Source: Bubalus kerabau
Taxonomy: Eukaryota > Chordata > Mammalia > Artiodactyla > Bovidae
Reading direction: 5' to 3'
Length of the DNA stretch: 64,000 bases
Assembly: GCF_029407905.1 (NCBI RefSeq)
Contig: NC_073630.1
Span: 40,201,001 to 40,265,000, forward strand
Shown: positions 1 to 12,464 of the stretch, piece after piece
Position numbering within the stretch: the first letter of the stretch is position 1
How the letters are laid out: each line of letters opens with the position of its first letter
Notes under the pieces: generated by a model
Databases searched by the model: none
What the model was told of the DNA's origin: nothing
What the model saw: the letters and a program-made list of their open reading frames with translations, nothing else
Made by a program: the position numbers and the translations under genes

Positions 1-194
1 TAAAGAAAGGGAAGTCTTTGTTAAAAGGAAGATTTCCCCACCCCCCACCCCGGGAGTAGGAAGACCAAATAGGGGGAGAAAGTAAGTAGAAGAAAGTTTC
101 TTTATCTGTGATCTTGAGAAAAGCTGTCAACTTCATGATTTTGTCTGCTTCTGGGACCTGGGAATTGGCCCTGAAAATGCTTAGTTTAAGGTCA

Positions 195-1300
195 CCTTAG
201 AGATGGTCTTCCAGTTGTCCTGGGAGTGCTGCCAATTTGGGTCAGACCCGGCAGGGCTCGTGTGAATCCAGGAGGATGGCAGTGCAAATGGTTAGCAGTT
301 TGTAAGGACTGACCCAGCACGATAACAATGCTTACTTTCTTCTAAAAAGCTTAATGTACATGCAGTCTTCTGGCCAAAGGGGATAGCAAGGCTTGCCAGT
401 CAGTGGATGCCACACCCTTTTTTAACCTGTTGATGATCTCCAAGTATGCTGGTTAGTTCCTACAGAGCAAGTCATGGTATCAAATTTCTTACCTAAGTTC
501 CTAGAGTGTTCACTCAATCAGAAATGGAAGATTTAGAGATGCCATTAGGCAGAGGGCAACCAAATGCTATTTCAAAAGGATTAATTCACAGCCTCTATTT
601 GGAGTATGCTGGATTTTTATAAGGGCCAGATGTAGTGCCTCTGGCTATTAAGTCCAGTTTCTTGATATACTTTCCCTAAAGCCCTTCTGATGTCTACATT
701 TTTGTGTTATGTTTGCCCCAAGGATTGGGGATGGTGCAGGGGTTAGAATTTTAATGAGTATCCCAAAGTTTTTACAAGCTTTGATTTGTAATTTGTTTGT
801 GATGTGTTTCAACTATAAAATGAGTTCCTTAGTCTGACTCAGTCCATAAAGGAAGACCGAAACAAGAAATAATCTAGGTACTAATTTCTTCACCACTGTG
901 TGGGTGTTGGCTTGTCCAGTTGGGTAGCATTTAGTTCATCTATTACCATGTACATGCTAAACCACTGGGAATAGCCTAAAGCTGGAAGAAAAACGATGGA
1001 GTCCATTTGATGTCCTGCAAGGGGCAGTGTGGTACAGGAGAGTATTTCTTTACTTGCAATTTGGTGTCAAGGTTGCATGTCACTGACTAGACCCTGCTCA
1101 CTCCAGGGCTGCTGCTGTTGCTGAGAAGTCCTGGGACTTCTAACATAAGCCAGCAGAAGGTACAAATTCTGCCAGTCTCCCAGGTTTCTGCCTGTAGTAT
1201 CCAATCAAATGAGGATGGTAAGAGTGTCTCCTTGTCGTTTTCCCTTTCTGAATTTCGATTAGCAAGAGAAAACATTTCTGTGAACCATTTTGGGGATTAT
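195..1300 (-). mobile_element. Degenerate ERV pol remnant (integrase-like)
   Basis: Conceptual translation of the minus strand in shifting frames resembles the integrase end of a class I (gammaretrovirus-like) endogenous retrovirus. An FGLP block lies near 862-850, followed about six residues on by an E-S-D triplet as in the integrase core. Weaker C-terminal integrase similarity continues down to about 240. The frame is broken by several stops (one directly after the E-S-D) and by frameshifts, so no protein can be made. The N-terminal part (1110-1300) is only loosely recognisable. The family call rests on these short motifs and was not checked against a database. Confidence 0.5.
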
Positions 1301-1503
1301 AGTGACTCGGGAGTCTTCTATTAGTACTCTTGTTTTCTATTTCTAATGTCTGTAGAAAAAGAAAAGCTTAAAACACAATCTCTCTACACCCCAGCACCTT
1401 CAGAGGGTATATTTTTCCCTTTCTGAGGGACAGTACACCATCAAATGCCAGGATCAACTGATTCTCAGTGGGACCCCAGATCCAACAATTAAACTTACAG
1501 TAG

Positions 1504-2485
1504 TGTGAGGGTCCAGCCCCGGTGGATCCAGGGAAATTCGAAGGAGAGACGGCTTCGGCGATCAGGATACGATAGCTTTAATTAAATATTAATTAGAGAT
1601 ATAAAGAGTAATAGAATAAGGATAGCTCAGTAGGAAAATTCAGCAGAGAAAAGAGGCTGAATAACTTGGTTTACGTGGAAAGCTAGTAAAATTCCAAGGC
1701 AAGGAATTTACGTCACCTATGTAGGCCGTAGGCGTCCTCCCATTCTCCCGAAGGAGAGGAGAAACTAAGGCCTCCCCGGTCAGATCTTAGTAGCCCAGGC
1801 GTAGTTAGTAGGCTTCACGAGCCTCCCCGTTCCAGATAATTCAGCCAGAAGGTGAGAGAACAACATGTGGAGACCAGTCTTCCGAGGAACTGATCCCATT
1901 TTTTTATTTTTCCAGGGTCTGTTTTTATACACTGAGATGTTATACAAAAGTCACGCAGGGTCAGCAGTCCTGACTTTTATTAAAGTCAGGTGCTTCATAC
2001 AAATGTATACAGAAGTCTTAGGGGTGTTACATCATCTTCTGGCCAGAGGGGCCTGCTGACAATTTATGACCCTCTCATTGTGACAGCGGTCAGTCAACCA
2101 GAACACTTATTTCTCCAGGGGTGATTATTCTTAAAACAGATGCCACCTTCCGAAGGTACCAGATAAAGTTATAGGGTGAGGGTGTAATGGGTTTTAATTA
2201 AGGAAAGAATTTACTTAACCTAAGGTCTAACGTGATTAATATCAAAGGTTAATACTTATTTCTTCTATATATTCATTAATGTGTATAAGGGCAGGGGATG
2301 TGGAGACTTAGCAGCGAACATTGGCTCAACAAATGAAAAACCCTTCACCAATACAATTTCTAATCAGCCCACTATACTATACTAATAGTTTTCCAACTTC
2401 TCTAAAGAACCTGTTTTTAGAAGGTTTAAAGCATCTCGTGCCTCTCACTGTTGGGAGGCTGTGAGCAATCACATGTGGCCGGACA
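1504..2485 (-). mobile_element. Solo or partial ERV LTR
   Basis: The minus strand reads as an LTR. It has a TATA box (TATAAAAA) at about 1929-1922 and an AATAAA at 1908-1903 directly after it. A GC-richer U5-like region follows and ends in ACA at 1504 (TGT on the plus strand). TATA and polyadenylation signal lying so close together is typical of class II (betaretrovirus-like) LTRs. The upstream boundary is uncertain: TGT at 2485 is one candidate, but related CpG-bearing sequence continues to about 2920. I found no convincing 6-bp target-site duplication. Confidence 0.55.
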
Positions 2486-3197
2486 AGCCTGTCAGGCAGG
2501 CTAGAGAACCTTCAGAGGCGTTTGTAGGTTGAAACACTCCGGTCACGCCCAGGAATTATTATTAACTGGAGCTCTAAGTTAACTCCTTCTCCGAAAGAGG
2601 TGGTGGGGGACAGCCCCCCATAAAGTCAGAGGTGTAGGTGAGAGCACAAAGCAGTAAAGTAGGCAGACTCTGGTTTTGGGGGTAGATGCTCTAGAATTTC
2701 CAGGGGGACTCCTGAGACTCGATCCCGCCTTTGCGTATGTCGAGCCTCCTTCCTCATGACCTTTGCCACGGGCGAAGGTCCTCACGCTGCCTCCCGGAAC
2801 GGTAGAGAATCAAACATTGGAATTCTTAATTGACACTGCGGAACTTTACTATCCATTCAGAGGGTTTATCTCTGCCTGTCCCCCCTGATTCTATCCAAGC
2901 TGTCGAATTCTCTGGGCTCAGGCAATGAGATGTTTTCATGGCCACCTCAGTATCCTTAGGACTTGCATTTCTTGTATTTCTTTTCCATCATTACTACTTT
3001 ACATACCTATCATAGTTTTCTTTGAGAGTCTCCTTTATCTTCATCGTGGCCTTTTAGCTGCTCCCACTATTAATCTGGCTCCACCCCACTCAGCAAGCCT
3101 GGTACCCAGCAAACACCCTTTGCTTCAGCCAGATTGCTTTCATCTTATTCCTCATGGAGACCTTTTTCCTCTTGGCCTTTGGGCTTTGATGCATGTT
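2486..3197. other. Probable ERV-associated sequence, then unique DNA
   Basis: From 2486 to about 2920 the sequence has scattered CpGs and a composition like the adjoining LTR. It may be the rest of U3 or ERV internal sequence, but I see no recognisable retroviral protein. From 2920 to 3197 nothing is recognised. Confidence 0.3.
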
Positions 3198-3210
3198 GCT
3201 TTCATTAAAT

Positions 3211-3366
3211 GGAGAAGGCAATGGCCCCGCACTCCAGTACTCTTGCCTGGCAAATCCCATGGACGGAGGAGCCTGGTGGGCTGCACTCCATGGGGTCGCG
3301 AAGAGTCAGACACGACTGAGCGACTTCCCTTTCACTTTTCACTTTCATGCATTGGAGAAGGAAATG
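3211..3366 (+). mobile_element. Bov-A type SINE unit with 13-bp TSD
   Basis: This is the ruminant Bov-A unit: ggagaaggcaatgg start, core cggacacgactgagcgac-like region, then the beginning of a second unit. It is flanked by perfect 13-bp direct repeats gctttcattaaat at 3198-3210 and 3367-3379, which are target-site duplications and fix the borders exactly. Confidence 0.9.
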
Positions 3367-3379
3367 GCTTTCATTAAAT

Positions 3380-5475
3380 TGAAATGTTGCCCCACCTACC
3401 GTAATCCTCCCCCTCCTTTTTCAGTTCAAACGTCAACTTTAAAAAGCTTTCTGACTACAATTCGTGTCATCTCTCCATTCTCAGTATTTTTAACACACCA
3501 GTGACAAAAAGATAACCTTTAACTCATCTCCAACTGCTTTATATGCCATGCTTTCTTCAGTGAAGTATTTGTCCCATGGTTTTTTGACTTTCTTCTGCAT
3601 CAGTCACCCTCTACATTCTGTAACAGCCACCTGTTGATGAGGCTGTCTGTTGATCATTTTTCAAAATTTCTCTACCTCAGCTCAAAAACCATGGAATTTT
3701 TTTTACACATTGTTTGGTGCACTGGCTAGCTTTGTAGCACAATTTTATGTAAATTATCTCCCCTATCAGAGTATTAAGTGTTCTTTAGGAGGGAGACTGT
3801 ACTTTTACCATCTTTGCAGCCTCGATAGTCCTTCAGACAATACCTTGAATGTGGAAGAAATTAAATGTCTATTCAGTTATATTTTGTCTTCTGCAACCAC
3901 TGATAGAATCTTGGTCAAATGATACCACTGAGATCTACCACTACTGGTTTACTGCTCTCAGTGGGGGTACTTGCTTAGGTTTTTCTCAAGTACCAGTAAT
4001 GGATCCGTACTAACCCATTCCCTCATTTTGAATTTCATGTCTTTTATTTCCATGAGTACTTCTTAAATTGCTACTTTGTGTCAGGTACTGTCTGAGCAGC
4101 CAGAGGAGATACAGATGCAATAGTCATCCAGTTCATTAAAAGTACTAATTGAGGACATCGCGCAGATATGGGATATTCAGACATTCTTGTCCCAGAGCCT
4201 TGGGGTTCTGCATCATGCTGGGGTGTTAGGACAGCTAAGCAGGACTGCCTGTGAATAAACTGCTTACCCTCTTCCCCCAATCTACTCGCACATTTGCAGA
4301 CTTCAACCTTCAGCACTTAGTTTTATTTTATTTTTTGTGGTTTTTTTTGGGGGGGGGGGTTTCATAAAAGATTTGATTTCAAAATAAAGATGGCATTTTG
4401 CTGCATTTTGACGTTTAAAAGCAACTTCAATATGGCCAAGCTTCATTGGTAGGCATAGATGACAAAGATGTTGAAACCCACAGACTTGAAGTCTCATTAT
4501 GCTAACCTATAGAGTAATCAACCTGTTTTTGTTTTATTGAAAGATACTGAAGGGATGGTTATGCAGATTGAAAGGTTAGTCAATACATGACATGTCTTCT
4601 CTTGTAAAAGTTATATAATAAGCTTCCAAGAGTAAATGTGACAGTATTCACATAGGTGTGAACTAGAATAACAGTGTTAGGCACATAGACGTCAAGATGA
4701 TAACTGCTATATATAAAAGATTAACCTGAATTATACTTATTTTATAAGTGTGAGAAATGTCAACATGTTAACAGCAGTTAACTCTGGGAGATGGAATGAC
4801 AGATCATTTTACTCATTGTGGCTTTTCCACAAAGTTGGGAAGAACACATTTTGAAATAAGTTAGGAAACAAACAAGGAATAGTCTAGGTCAGAATGATTA
4901 CTTAGCTATTTCTACATCTGATCACAGGCACTCGGCACATAAGTGTCAGAAGATTCTAATGATTTATAACAGTGTTTTGCAAACTGTTTCATGGAGCTCC
5001 ATGTTTACTCAGGGAAGACGGAGGAACCAACATGAAATGGAGGCAATAGATGTAAGGAATGAGGCTTCAGGCCTCTAGTAGGGAAACTCGACTTTTATGT
5101 TCATATCTATAAACATGCTCTGTTAGAAAACAGATTTATTTTTTTCCTGTCTGGTGAGAGGTCTGTCAAAAAATCACCTTAGGAGAGCCATGCTGAGTAG
5201 AGTAGGTAGCTCCATGCCCCCATCCCTTCACAGAAACAATGAAAAATAAGCAGAAACTATTTGAAGCAAGTTTGTTGAAACTTTGAGAAATCATCAAAGA
5301 TTTCCAGAAACTAAGCAAATTGAGTCAAAATGTGTGAGAAGGCTTGAACATAATTGAAGAAATAGATCTAACATAACTGTTGAAAATTTCAGTACTCTTC
5401 TTTCAGTAATGAGCAAAATATCTGATCTAGACAGAAGATCAGTAAGAAAACAGAGGACTTGGAGATAAAATCAAA
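3380..5475. other. Intergenic, no gene recognised
   Basis: AT-rich intergenic DNA. Short open frames here (at most 90 codons) lack any recognisable motif, splice context or codon bias. A faint MIR or L2-like stretch may exist around 4055-4140. Otherwise nothing is seen apart from the T/G homopolymer tract annotated separately. Confidence 0.5.
4321..4363. repeat. Low-complexity T-rich then G-homopolymer tract
   Basis: T-rich sequence followed by eight T and then about eleven consecutive G residues. The G run could be length-variable and error-prone in sequencing. Confidence 0.8.
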
Positions 5476-5800
5476 TACCGTATAATATCACTTATATATA
5501 GAATCTGAAAGAAAAAAAAAACAACACAAGGAATATAACAAAGAAACAGGCTCTCAGATGTAGAGAACAAACTAGTGGTCACCAGCAGGGAGAGGAAAGT
5601 TGGGAGGGGCAAGTTAGGGGTAGGAGAATAGGAGGTACAAACTGCTATGTATAAAATAAGCTACAAGGATACATTGCAAACACACGGAATATAGACAGTA
5701 TTTTATAAGTGGAGTATAACCTTTAAAAGGTGTGAGTCACTATGTTGTCCATCTGAAGCTTATATAGTACATCACCTATGCCTCAATTAAAAAAAAAGAA
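5476..5800 (+). mobile_element. L1-family 3' end fragment with A tail
   Basis: The order of landmarks (taccgtataatatcactta, later a ggtcaccagcagggag-like block, then the gtccatctgaagcttatat region and a terminal A run near 5790-5800) matches the 3' untranslated end of older artiodactyl L1 elements in sense orientation. It is degenerate and 5' truncated. Confidence 0.6.
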
Positions 5801-6229
5801 AATAGAGGACTTGAAGGACACTATAAACCAATGAGACATAATAGAGATGTATACAATACTCCACACAAAAGCTGCAGAGTATGCTACATCAGTTGTTAAC
5901 CCAGGCAGATTAAGATACAGAGTATTGACTTTAGAAACTGGGAAGAATAAAGTTCATAAAGTGTTCAGCATTGCTACCTCATAAAATAATCCTCCATGAA
6001 TTCTTGCTCAGAATGATTGAAGAAGCTGTTGCTCGTTTTGTAACACTCATTCAGTTGTATTACTCTGCATTTCCTAAACTGGCAGCATCAAGCCCTGATA
6101 GAATGTGCTGGTTCTGTGCACACCCCAGAAACTCTAAATGTAACTCCAGGGCCATTTTAGACTGTAATGAGTCCAAGGATCCAAACCCAGGGCTCTTACT
6201 TTGCCCGTTATCTTGTAAAGCTTAACTGA
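5801..6229. other. Intergenic, nothing recognised
   Basis: No repeat family or coding signal recognised between the L1 and L2 fragments. The 84-codon open frame at 5971-6225 has no recognisable motif. Confidence 0.4.
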
Positions 6230-6550
6230 ATCAACTCATGTCCTCACTTCAGTTGGGTCATTGTTCAAACATCACCTACTCAGGTTACTTTCCTGATCAG
6301 CCTATTTAAAATTGTACTCATATCCCTGCACCTTTTTAAAGTCATACTTACTCCTCATCCCTCTTTCTGGCCTTGTTTCCTCCTTAGCATTTATGCTGTC
6401 TAATGTACTTTATGTTTTACCTTTTTCTCTAATATGTTATCTGTATCCTCCTCCATGGGAACAGGGATTTTTTGTCTGTTTTGTTCACTGTTTTAACACC
6501 TAGATCAACACCTGCATCTAATAAGCATTCAATACATATTTGTTGAATAG
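6230..6550 (+). mobile_element. Ancient L2 LINE 3' end
   Basis: A gggaacagggattttttgtc-like block is followed by an aagcattcaataca / tttgttgaata ending, the typical 3' terminus of the mammalian LINE L2. It is strongly diverged and non-coding. Confidence 0.65.
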
Positions 6551-6599
6551 TATTTTGAAAGAGAATTTACCAAGAAAACCATATTGAGTAAAATTGAGT

Positions 6600-6800
6600 C
6601 TAGACTCTAGAACGTATTGACTCTCGAACCAGAGTGCTTGGGTTCAAATTCTGGTTCAGCCACGTACTAGTTGTTGACCTTTGGCTAACTTATATAATTT
6701 TTCTTTGCCTCATCTACCTAATGTGTAAAATGAAAATAGTTTTACTAGTTCTAATAGTGTAGAGGAGTTGTTGTGAGGATTAATATGAGTCGATAAAAAA
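6600..6800 (+). mobile_element. MIR SINE
   Basis: The tRNA-derived head with B-box-like ggttcaaattctggttc and the core (ttgacctttggctaactta, then catctacctaatgtgtaaaa) follow the MIR consensus order in sense orientation. It is ancient and diverged. Confidence 0.7.
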
Positions 6801-6825
6801 AATTTTTTTTCTGTTTTGTATTGGG

Positions 6826-7938
6826 GGATTTCTGCTTTATTGACTATGCCAAAGCCTTTGACTGTGTGGATCACAATAAACTGTGGAAAATTCTTCAAGA
6901 GATGGGAATACCAGACCACCTGACCTGCCTCTTGAGAAATCTGTATGCAGGTCAGGAAGCAACAGTTAGAACTGGACATGGAACAACAGACTGGTTCCAA
7001 ATAGGAAAAGGAGTACGTCAAGGCTGTATATTGTCACCCTGCTTATTTAACTTCTATGCAGAGTACATCATGAGAAATGCTGGACTGGAAGAAACACAAG
7101 CTGGAATCAAGATTGCCGGGAGAAATATCAATAACCTCAGATATGCAGATGACACCACCCTTATGGCAGAAAGTGAAGAGGAGCTAAAAATCCTCTTGAT
7201 GAAAGTGAAAGAGGAGAGTGAAAAAGTTGGCTTAAAGCTCAACATTCAGAAAACGAAGATCATGGCATCTGGTCCCATCACTTCATGGGAAATAGATGGG
7301 GAAACAGTGGAAACAGTGTCAGACTTTATTTTTCTGGGCTCCAAAATCACTACAGATGGTGACTGCAGCCATGAAATTAAAAGACGCTTACTCCTTGGAA
7401 GGAAAGTTAAGACCAACCTAGATAGCATATTGAAAAGCAGAGACATTACTTTGCCAACAAAGGTCCGTCTAGTCAAGGCTATGGTTTTTCCTGTGGTCAT
7501 GTATGGATGTGAGAATTGGACTGTGAAGAAGGCTGAGCGCCGAAGAATTGATGCTTTTGAACTGTGGTGTTGGAGAAGACTCTTGAGAGTCCCTTGGACT
7601 GCAAGGAGATCCAACCAGTCCATTCTGAAGGAGATCAGCCCTGGGATTTCTTTGGAAGGAATGATGCTAAAGCTGAAACTCCAGTACTTTGGCCACCTCA
7701 TGCAAAGAGTTGACTCATTGGAAAAGACTCTGATGCTGGGAGGGATTGGGGGCAAGAGGAGAAGGGGACGACAGAGGATGAGATGGCTGGATGGCATCAC
7801 TGGCTCGATGGATGTGAATCTGAATGAACTCCGGGAGTTGGTGATGGACAGGGAGGCCTGGCGTGCTGCGATTCATGGGGTCGCAAAGAGTCGGACACGA
7901 CTGAGCGACTGAACTGAACTGAACTGAACTGATACAGC
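6826..7938 (+). mobile_element. 5'-truncated BovB LINE with open RT C-terminal half
   Basis: RTE-class BovB. The frame is uninterrupted from the element border to a stop at 7912 (about 360 codons). It starts inside the reverse-transcriptase palm at F-I-D-Y-A-K-A-F-D and contains the catalytic YADD at 7142-7153. The C-terminal region continues through an arginine-rich stretch (GGKRRRGRQRMRW) to the ending KSRTRLSD. The non-coding tail is an ACTGA-type pentanucleotide repeat ending near 7938. Endonuclease and RT fingers are missing by 5' truncation, so it cannot move by itself, and no ATG begins the frame. It is a transposon fragment, not a host gene. Confidence 0.95.
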
Positions 7939-7939
7939 C

Positions 7940-8345
7940 GATTAACAAACAACACTGTGATTGTTTCAGGTGAACAGTGAAGGGACTCAGCCATACATAC
8001 ACATGTATGTATGGACATACACACATGGACATGTGTCCATTCTCCCCCAAACTCCTCTCCTGTCCAGGCTGCTGCATAACACTGAGCAGAGTTCCCTGTG
8101 CTGTACAGTAGGACCTTATTGGTTATCCATTTTAAGCATGGCAGTGTGTACATGTCAGTCCCAGCCAAACTCCCTAACTATCCCTGCATCCTGCCCCTCC
8201 TCCGTATCCCCGGGCAGCCATGAGCTCGCTAAGTCTGTGAATCTTTCTGTTTTGTAAGTAAGTTCATTTGTATCATTTCTCTTTAGATTCCACATATAAA
8301 GGATGTCACAGGATATCTCGCCTTCTCTGTCTGACTTTACTCAGC
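7940..8345 (-). mobile_element. L1 3' UTR fragment
   Basis: Antisense to the plus strand. It holds the L1 3'-end landmarks gtttcaggtgaacagtgaag, gttccctgtgctgtacagta and gattccacatataaagga. It directly abuts the BovB tail, so the two either landed side by side or the BovB inserted at the L1 end. Confidence 0.7.
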
Positions 8346-9246
8346 AGGACACAGAATGAGTTGATTTCTGTGAACCGTCTTGAACAATGTCCGGCACGTT
8401 GTAGACACTGTTACCTTGTAGTTGTAGTAAGAGTTGCATTGAAGGACATTGGAATGAGTGCTGTGTTTTATTGAGAAAGCGTTCACTTACTTAAATTTAC
8501 AATTTTCTCTTTGAATTTAGAGCCAATTTGTATTTTGAAAATTTTGTAGACCTTGGGGAAGTAGCCTTTATATGTACAGTTAGAGGTGAAAATAAGGATG
8601 AGAAGTGTCAAATGTAAATCAGACCTCGTTAGAGTGCAGGAAAGTGTGTATAATCAGAGAACTTAGCAAAAATAGACCAATGGAAAATATAATTCAAGGC
8701 ATCATATGTTTCTGTGAGAGCCTACACTACTTCTTTGTAATGCTTATCACTGTTGTTTTTACTTGTTTAATGTCAGTCTTCAACCTGTAGATGGTACATT
8801 TCTGAGCTGAATTCACATCTCCTTGGGAACCAAATAGATCTGTCTTGTTTATATCTGAAACTCATATGTGTCACATGATAGGTGCTTACTTCATATTTAA
8901 GAAATATGTTCTCTTGGCCAGCCATGATCCGAGGAGGCTATAGTAAACAAGTTATAGTTTTATTCACCATAAGCAAGAATTCATTATTTCCATCTCTAAG
9001 AACCTATTACTTCACCTTTTCTTCTGTCTAGGTTCTGTTTACAAGAACTCACTGTGATTCCTTTTGCCTCATGTCCTCTGTTTTCTGTCTCTCCTTTATG
9101 CCTTTCTACTTTGGCCCATTGTCTGGGAGGAGGAAATTTTCCTCTACCCATTTTGGTTCTGGCTGTACTGAGAACTAAATTGACATGGGATAGGTTAGTA
9201 AGAGAAAGTCAAACAGAAATTAAATAACTTGCATACATAGAAGAGG
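8346..9246. other. Intergenic, nothing recognised
   Basis: No gene, exon-like block or identifiable repeat was seen. Short open frames of 60-68 codons lack supporting features. Confidence 0.4.
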
Positions 9247-9456
9247 GCTTCCCTGGTGGCTCAGATGGTAAAGAATCTGCCTGCGATGCAGGAGGCCCAG
9301 GTTCGATCCCTGGGTCAGAAAGATCCCCTGGAGAAGGGAATGGCTACCCAGTCCAGTATTCTTGCCTGGAGAATTCCATGGACTGAGGAGCTTGGTGGGC
9401 TACAGTCCATGGGGTCACAAAGAGTCAGACACGACTGAGTGACTGACACTTTCACT
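9247..9456 (+). mobile_element. Bov-tA SINE
   Basis: A tRNA-Glu-derived head (ggcttccctggtggctcaga, B-box ggttcgatccc) is fused to a Bov-A unit ending in the gacacgactgagtgactga region. The head looks tRNA-like but is SINE sequence, not a tRNA gene. Confidence 0.92.
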
Positions 9457-12400
9457 TTTTCATACCTAGGAAAATGGAGTAACTTGCCAAAATGGCCAAA
9501 ACCTTCACCTTAAGTACCACCTTCAGCGAGAGATGAAAGAGGATGTTGGAACTTAAAAGGGAAGTGAGGCAGTTCTCATGAAGATGAAAAAGCAGATGTT
9601 TGATAAACAAATGTTTGCTGGCCACGCAGAGAAAATGAGACATAGGGTGGCCTCTGATCTCTAGGCCCCACGGAATTTCCCCCATCACACCTAGCCCATA
9701 TTCTTTGCAGATATTCCTGGTGATACCTCTATTTTGGGAATAAGCCCTTTATTTAAATATTTTCGGCAGGCAAGAGGAAAGTAGAAAGACTTTCTAAGTC
9801 ACTTGTTTCTTAGAGATTATCAACCTAAATTAATCATTATGCCAAAGAGATATATTTTGGGGGTGGCAAACTTCATTCCCCTCTACCATCCATTGTTACT
9901 AGCTGGTGCCTTTCTTGTGTATTTAAGTCAGATTCCCAAGAATGAGACCCTAACTAGTTTAACTAATTAGAATTACTGGTCTTAGACAAAGTTCTCATAG
10001 ACTGTTCTCAAGTATATAGATTGACTGCTCTTGGAACAAGTGGTCTAATCTGTTATGATCTAGGTAGGGTCGATCTAGTTCAGATTAAGCTTATCTGTGT
10101 ACAGGAACAGCTAAGGCTGTTTGCTTCAGTAGAGATTCTGTGTGTAAGGATTCAGAATAGTGGATGGGAAAGGCTGGCTTGCTAAGGCTGAGACTGTTCA
10201 GCATGTTCCATTTATTCACTCCTTTGCAGTTATTAATGTTTACTGTGTGTTAAAGGGATATAGTGGAGGTAGGGATATAGATATAAGACTCTATCTTCAC
10301 CCTAATGGAGCTCACAGACTAGAGGAGACAGACAAGCAAACTGAATACAGAAAAATGGTGTGATATTAATGAGCATGTCGTGCTATGGGAACAGGATGAA
10401 TACTTAGTGGCGACTGGAAGTGTGAAATAAGCCCCATCCTCACTCAGGTTTTTCTGCCCTAAGGATGTGTTAAAAAGAAGAAGTTCAATGTCACATTTAT
10501 AGCCTTTTTGTAGACTTGTTATCTTGAGGTCTTGTTTAAAAAAATTATCCAAAACAAAACAAGAAATGGCATTAAGTAAAGACTCCTCTCCCTAAAGGAC
10601 TCTCTTGTTTTTGAGTGGAGAGAGAGTATTGTTGTCTGGCTCTCAGATTTTCTCCAGTCAGTGCAGTGAGTATATCTGAATTGTTTGAAAAGAACCAGTT
10701 ATGCCACCTGTAATCTGAGGGATGTGGTCTTAACACTGGGTGGAGGTCCTGGGAGAACTTCCTCACCCTTCTTTAGATGTTTGCAGTCTTCTCCCTGCAC
10801 AGGGGTCCTAAGCAATAATCACTGAACGAGTATGTGAGCTCCCTCTTTTCTTCCTGGAAATCTAGCCGGGAGGACCTCGGTAACCCTTTCATCTGGTGGA
10901 GTTCTCAGTGGGGATGCTTATGGATGAGAGACGCCCCCTGGGACACTGACTGTTGATGTGCTCCAGGCTCCTCACTTTCTTCATCTTCTATGGCTGCGTT
11001 GCTTACTCTTCTTTTCCGGTTAATTGTTCAGTAATGCCTGTTCCAGCCAGTAGCTTGAACGTGGGTCATTGGGCCTGAATATCACCCTCCATGTTAGCAC
11101 AGACTGAATGAAAGCGTAACCCTACCCCTAAATGACCATCCAGTTTTGAAGATGATGATATTCTGGGTATTCTGATTCAGACCCAGGATTAACCTGAGCA
11201 TTGGAATCAGTTTGATGACATTGTTAATGACCAGTGGTGTTCATCATGGAATACTTGCTACTAGTCCTTTTTAAAAATTTTTAAAATCATTTCTTGTTGA
11301 ACAGAACAGATGAAAGCAGCCTTAGGGAATTGTTCAGGAAAACAGAAAAGGGGTCTTCATATTACTTCTGATTATTTTGGAAGTTGAAACTGAGGAAAGC
11401 ATTTAATAATTATTACAAACTACACAGTATAGTATGTCAGAAATTTCTGGAACACCCTGTAGGTGCTGAGATGCAAAGACCTCACATTGGAAATCTTTGA
11501 AAGAATTCACGTCATTGGCCACTAGATGGCAGTCTTGTGCTGCAGTTTAGAGGAAGCAAGGCGCAGAAGGTAAAGAAACATTTCAGAGTACAGTTTATTA
11601 CACATGGATTTTTTTCCAATAAATACATACTATATATGATCGGTTGGTTAAGTTCGTGGAGCAGTACATATGCAGGGTGGACTGTAAAGTAATACTTGGA
11701 TCTTCACCTAGGAGGTGGGTGGCACCTCTAACCCCTACTGTTGTTGACGGGTCAGCTGTACTTGGAAAAGTTCATCCATCATCACCCTCCCCTCTTGATC
11801 CCATCAAAACCCCCTCCCACTTCTGTTCTGCCCCGGACAACTATCTCACCCACCAGGGGTCTTGCTGCCAGTCTCTAATTAATGATAGAAAAATATCTTA
11901 CTTATTCATACTCATCTCCTAGGAACAGGACTGAGCACGTAATTTGCAGGTCTCACTATAAAATGAAAATGCAGATCTCGTTGTTCAAACTTTATTGAGA
12001 ATTTTGAGACTCTCGCAGCAGAGCATTCAATGAAGCCCATTCCTGGGCCTGCACAGGTCACACAGCCATGAAGCCAGCCAGGCTTTAGAATTTGGAAGAC
12101 GTCTTCCTCTCACCACCCCACCCTCTGTCCTTGCAACACGTCCCTGTGCTGCATACCAGGGGGGCTATTTAGGGCAGAGTCCCTGACTGTTTTTCGGAGA
12201 CAGGATCTCAGGACTGTATCTTAGCAATCGAGGCCTAGTTAGCTCATTTTAAAGATGATTGAACTAAATTCCAAAGCGATGAAATGACTGGCCTCAAGTC
12301 CCCATCTAGTTGTCACAGCTTGAACCAGAACTAAGAGTTCTCATCTACCAGCTAGGGTCCATCTACCACACAGGCCTCGTGATGGCTATGTTAAGAAGAG

Positions 12401-12464
12401 AATTCTCTTGTCTTCTCCAGCCAGACTTTGCTCTGTTTTCTCTGCAAGAGAAGGGCACAGGGGC
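9457..12464. other. Intergenic, mostly unique
   Basis: No gene recognised over 3 kb. Around 10195-10350 there is an ancient mammalian interspersed repeat of uncertain family (tttactgtgtgttaaaggga to gagctcacagactagagg). Around 11985-12090 there is another old repeat-like stretch. Open frames of up to 92 codons have no motif or conservation signal that I can recognise. Confidence 0.4.

Noticed and set aside
2925..3377. 150-codon open frame
   Set aside because: Its last third is SINE sequence with a verified target-site duplication; the rest has no recognisable feature.
6821..7912. 363-codon open frame as a host gene
   Set aside because: It is the C-terminal half of BovB reverse transcriptase with the YADD motif and the BovB tail; the frame has no ATG at its start and no introns or promoter.
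9247..9320. tRNA-like cloverleaf candidates at SINE heads
   Set aside because: A and B boxes belong to tRNA-derived SINEs (Bov-tA, CHR); none is a tRNA gene.
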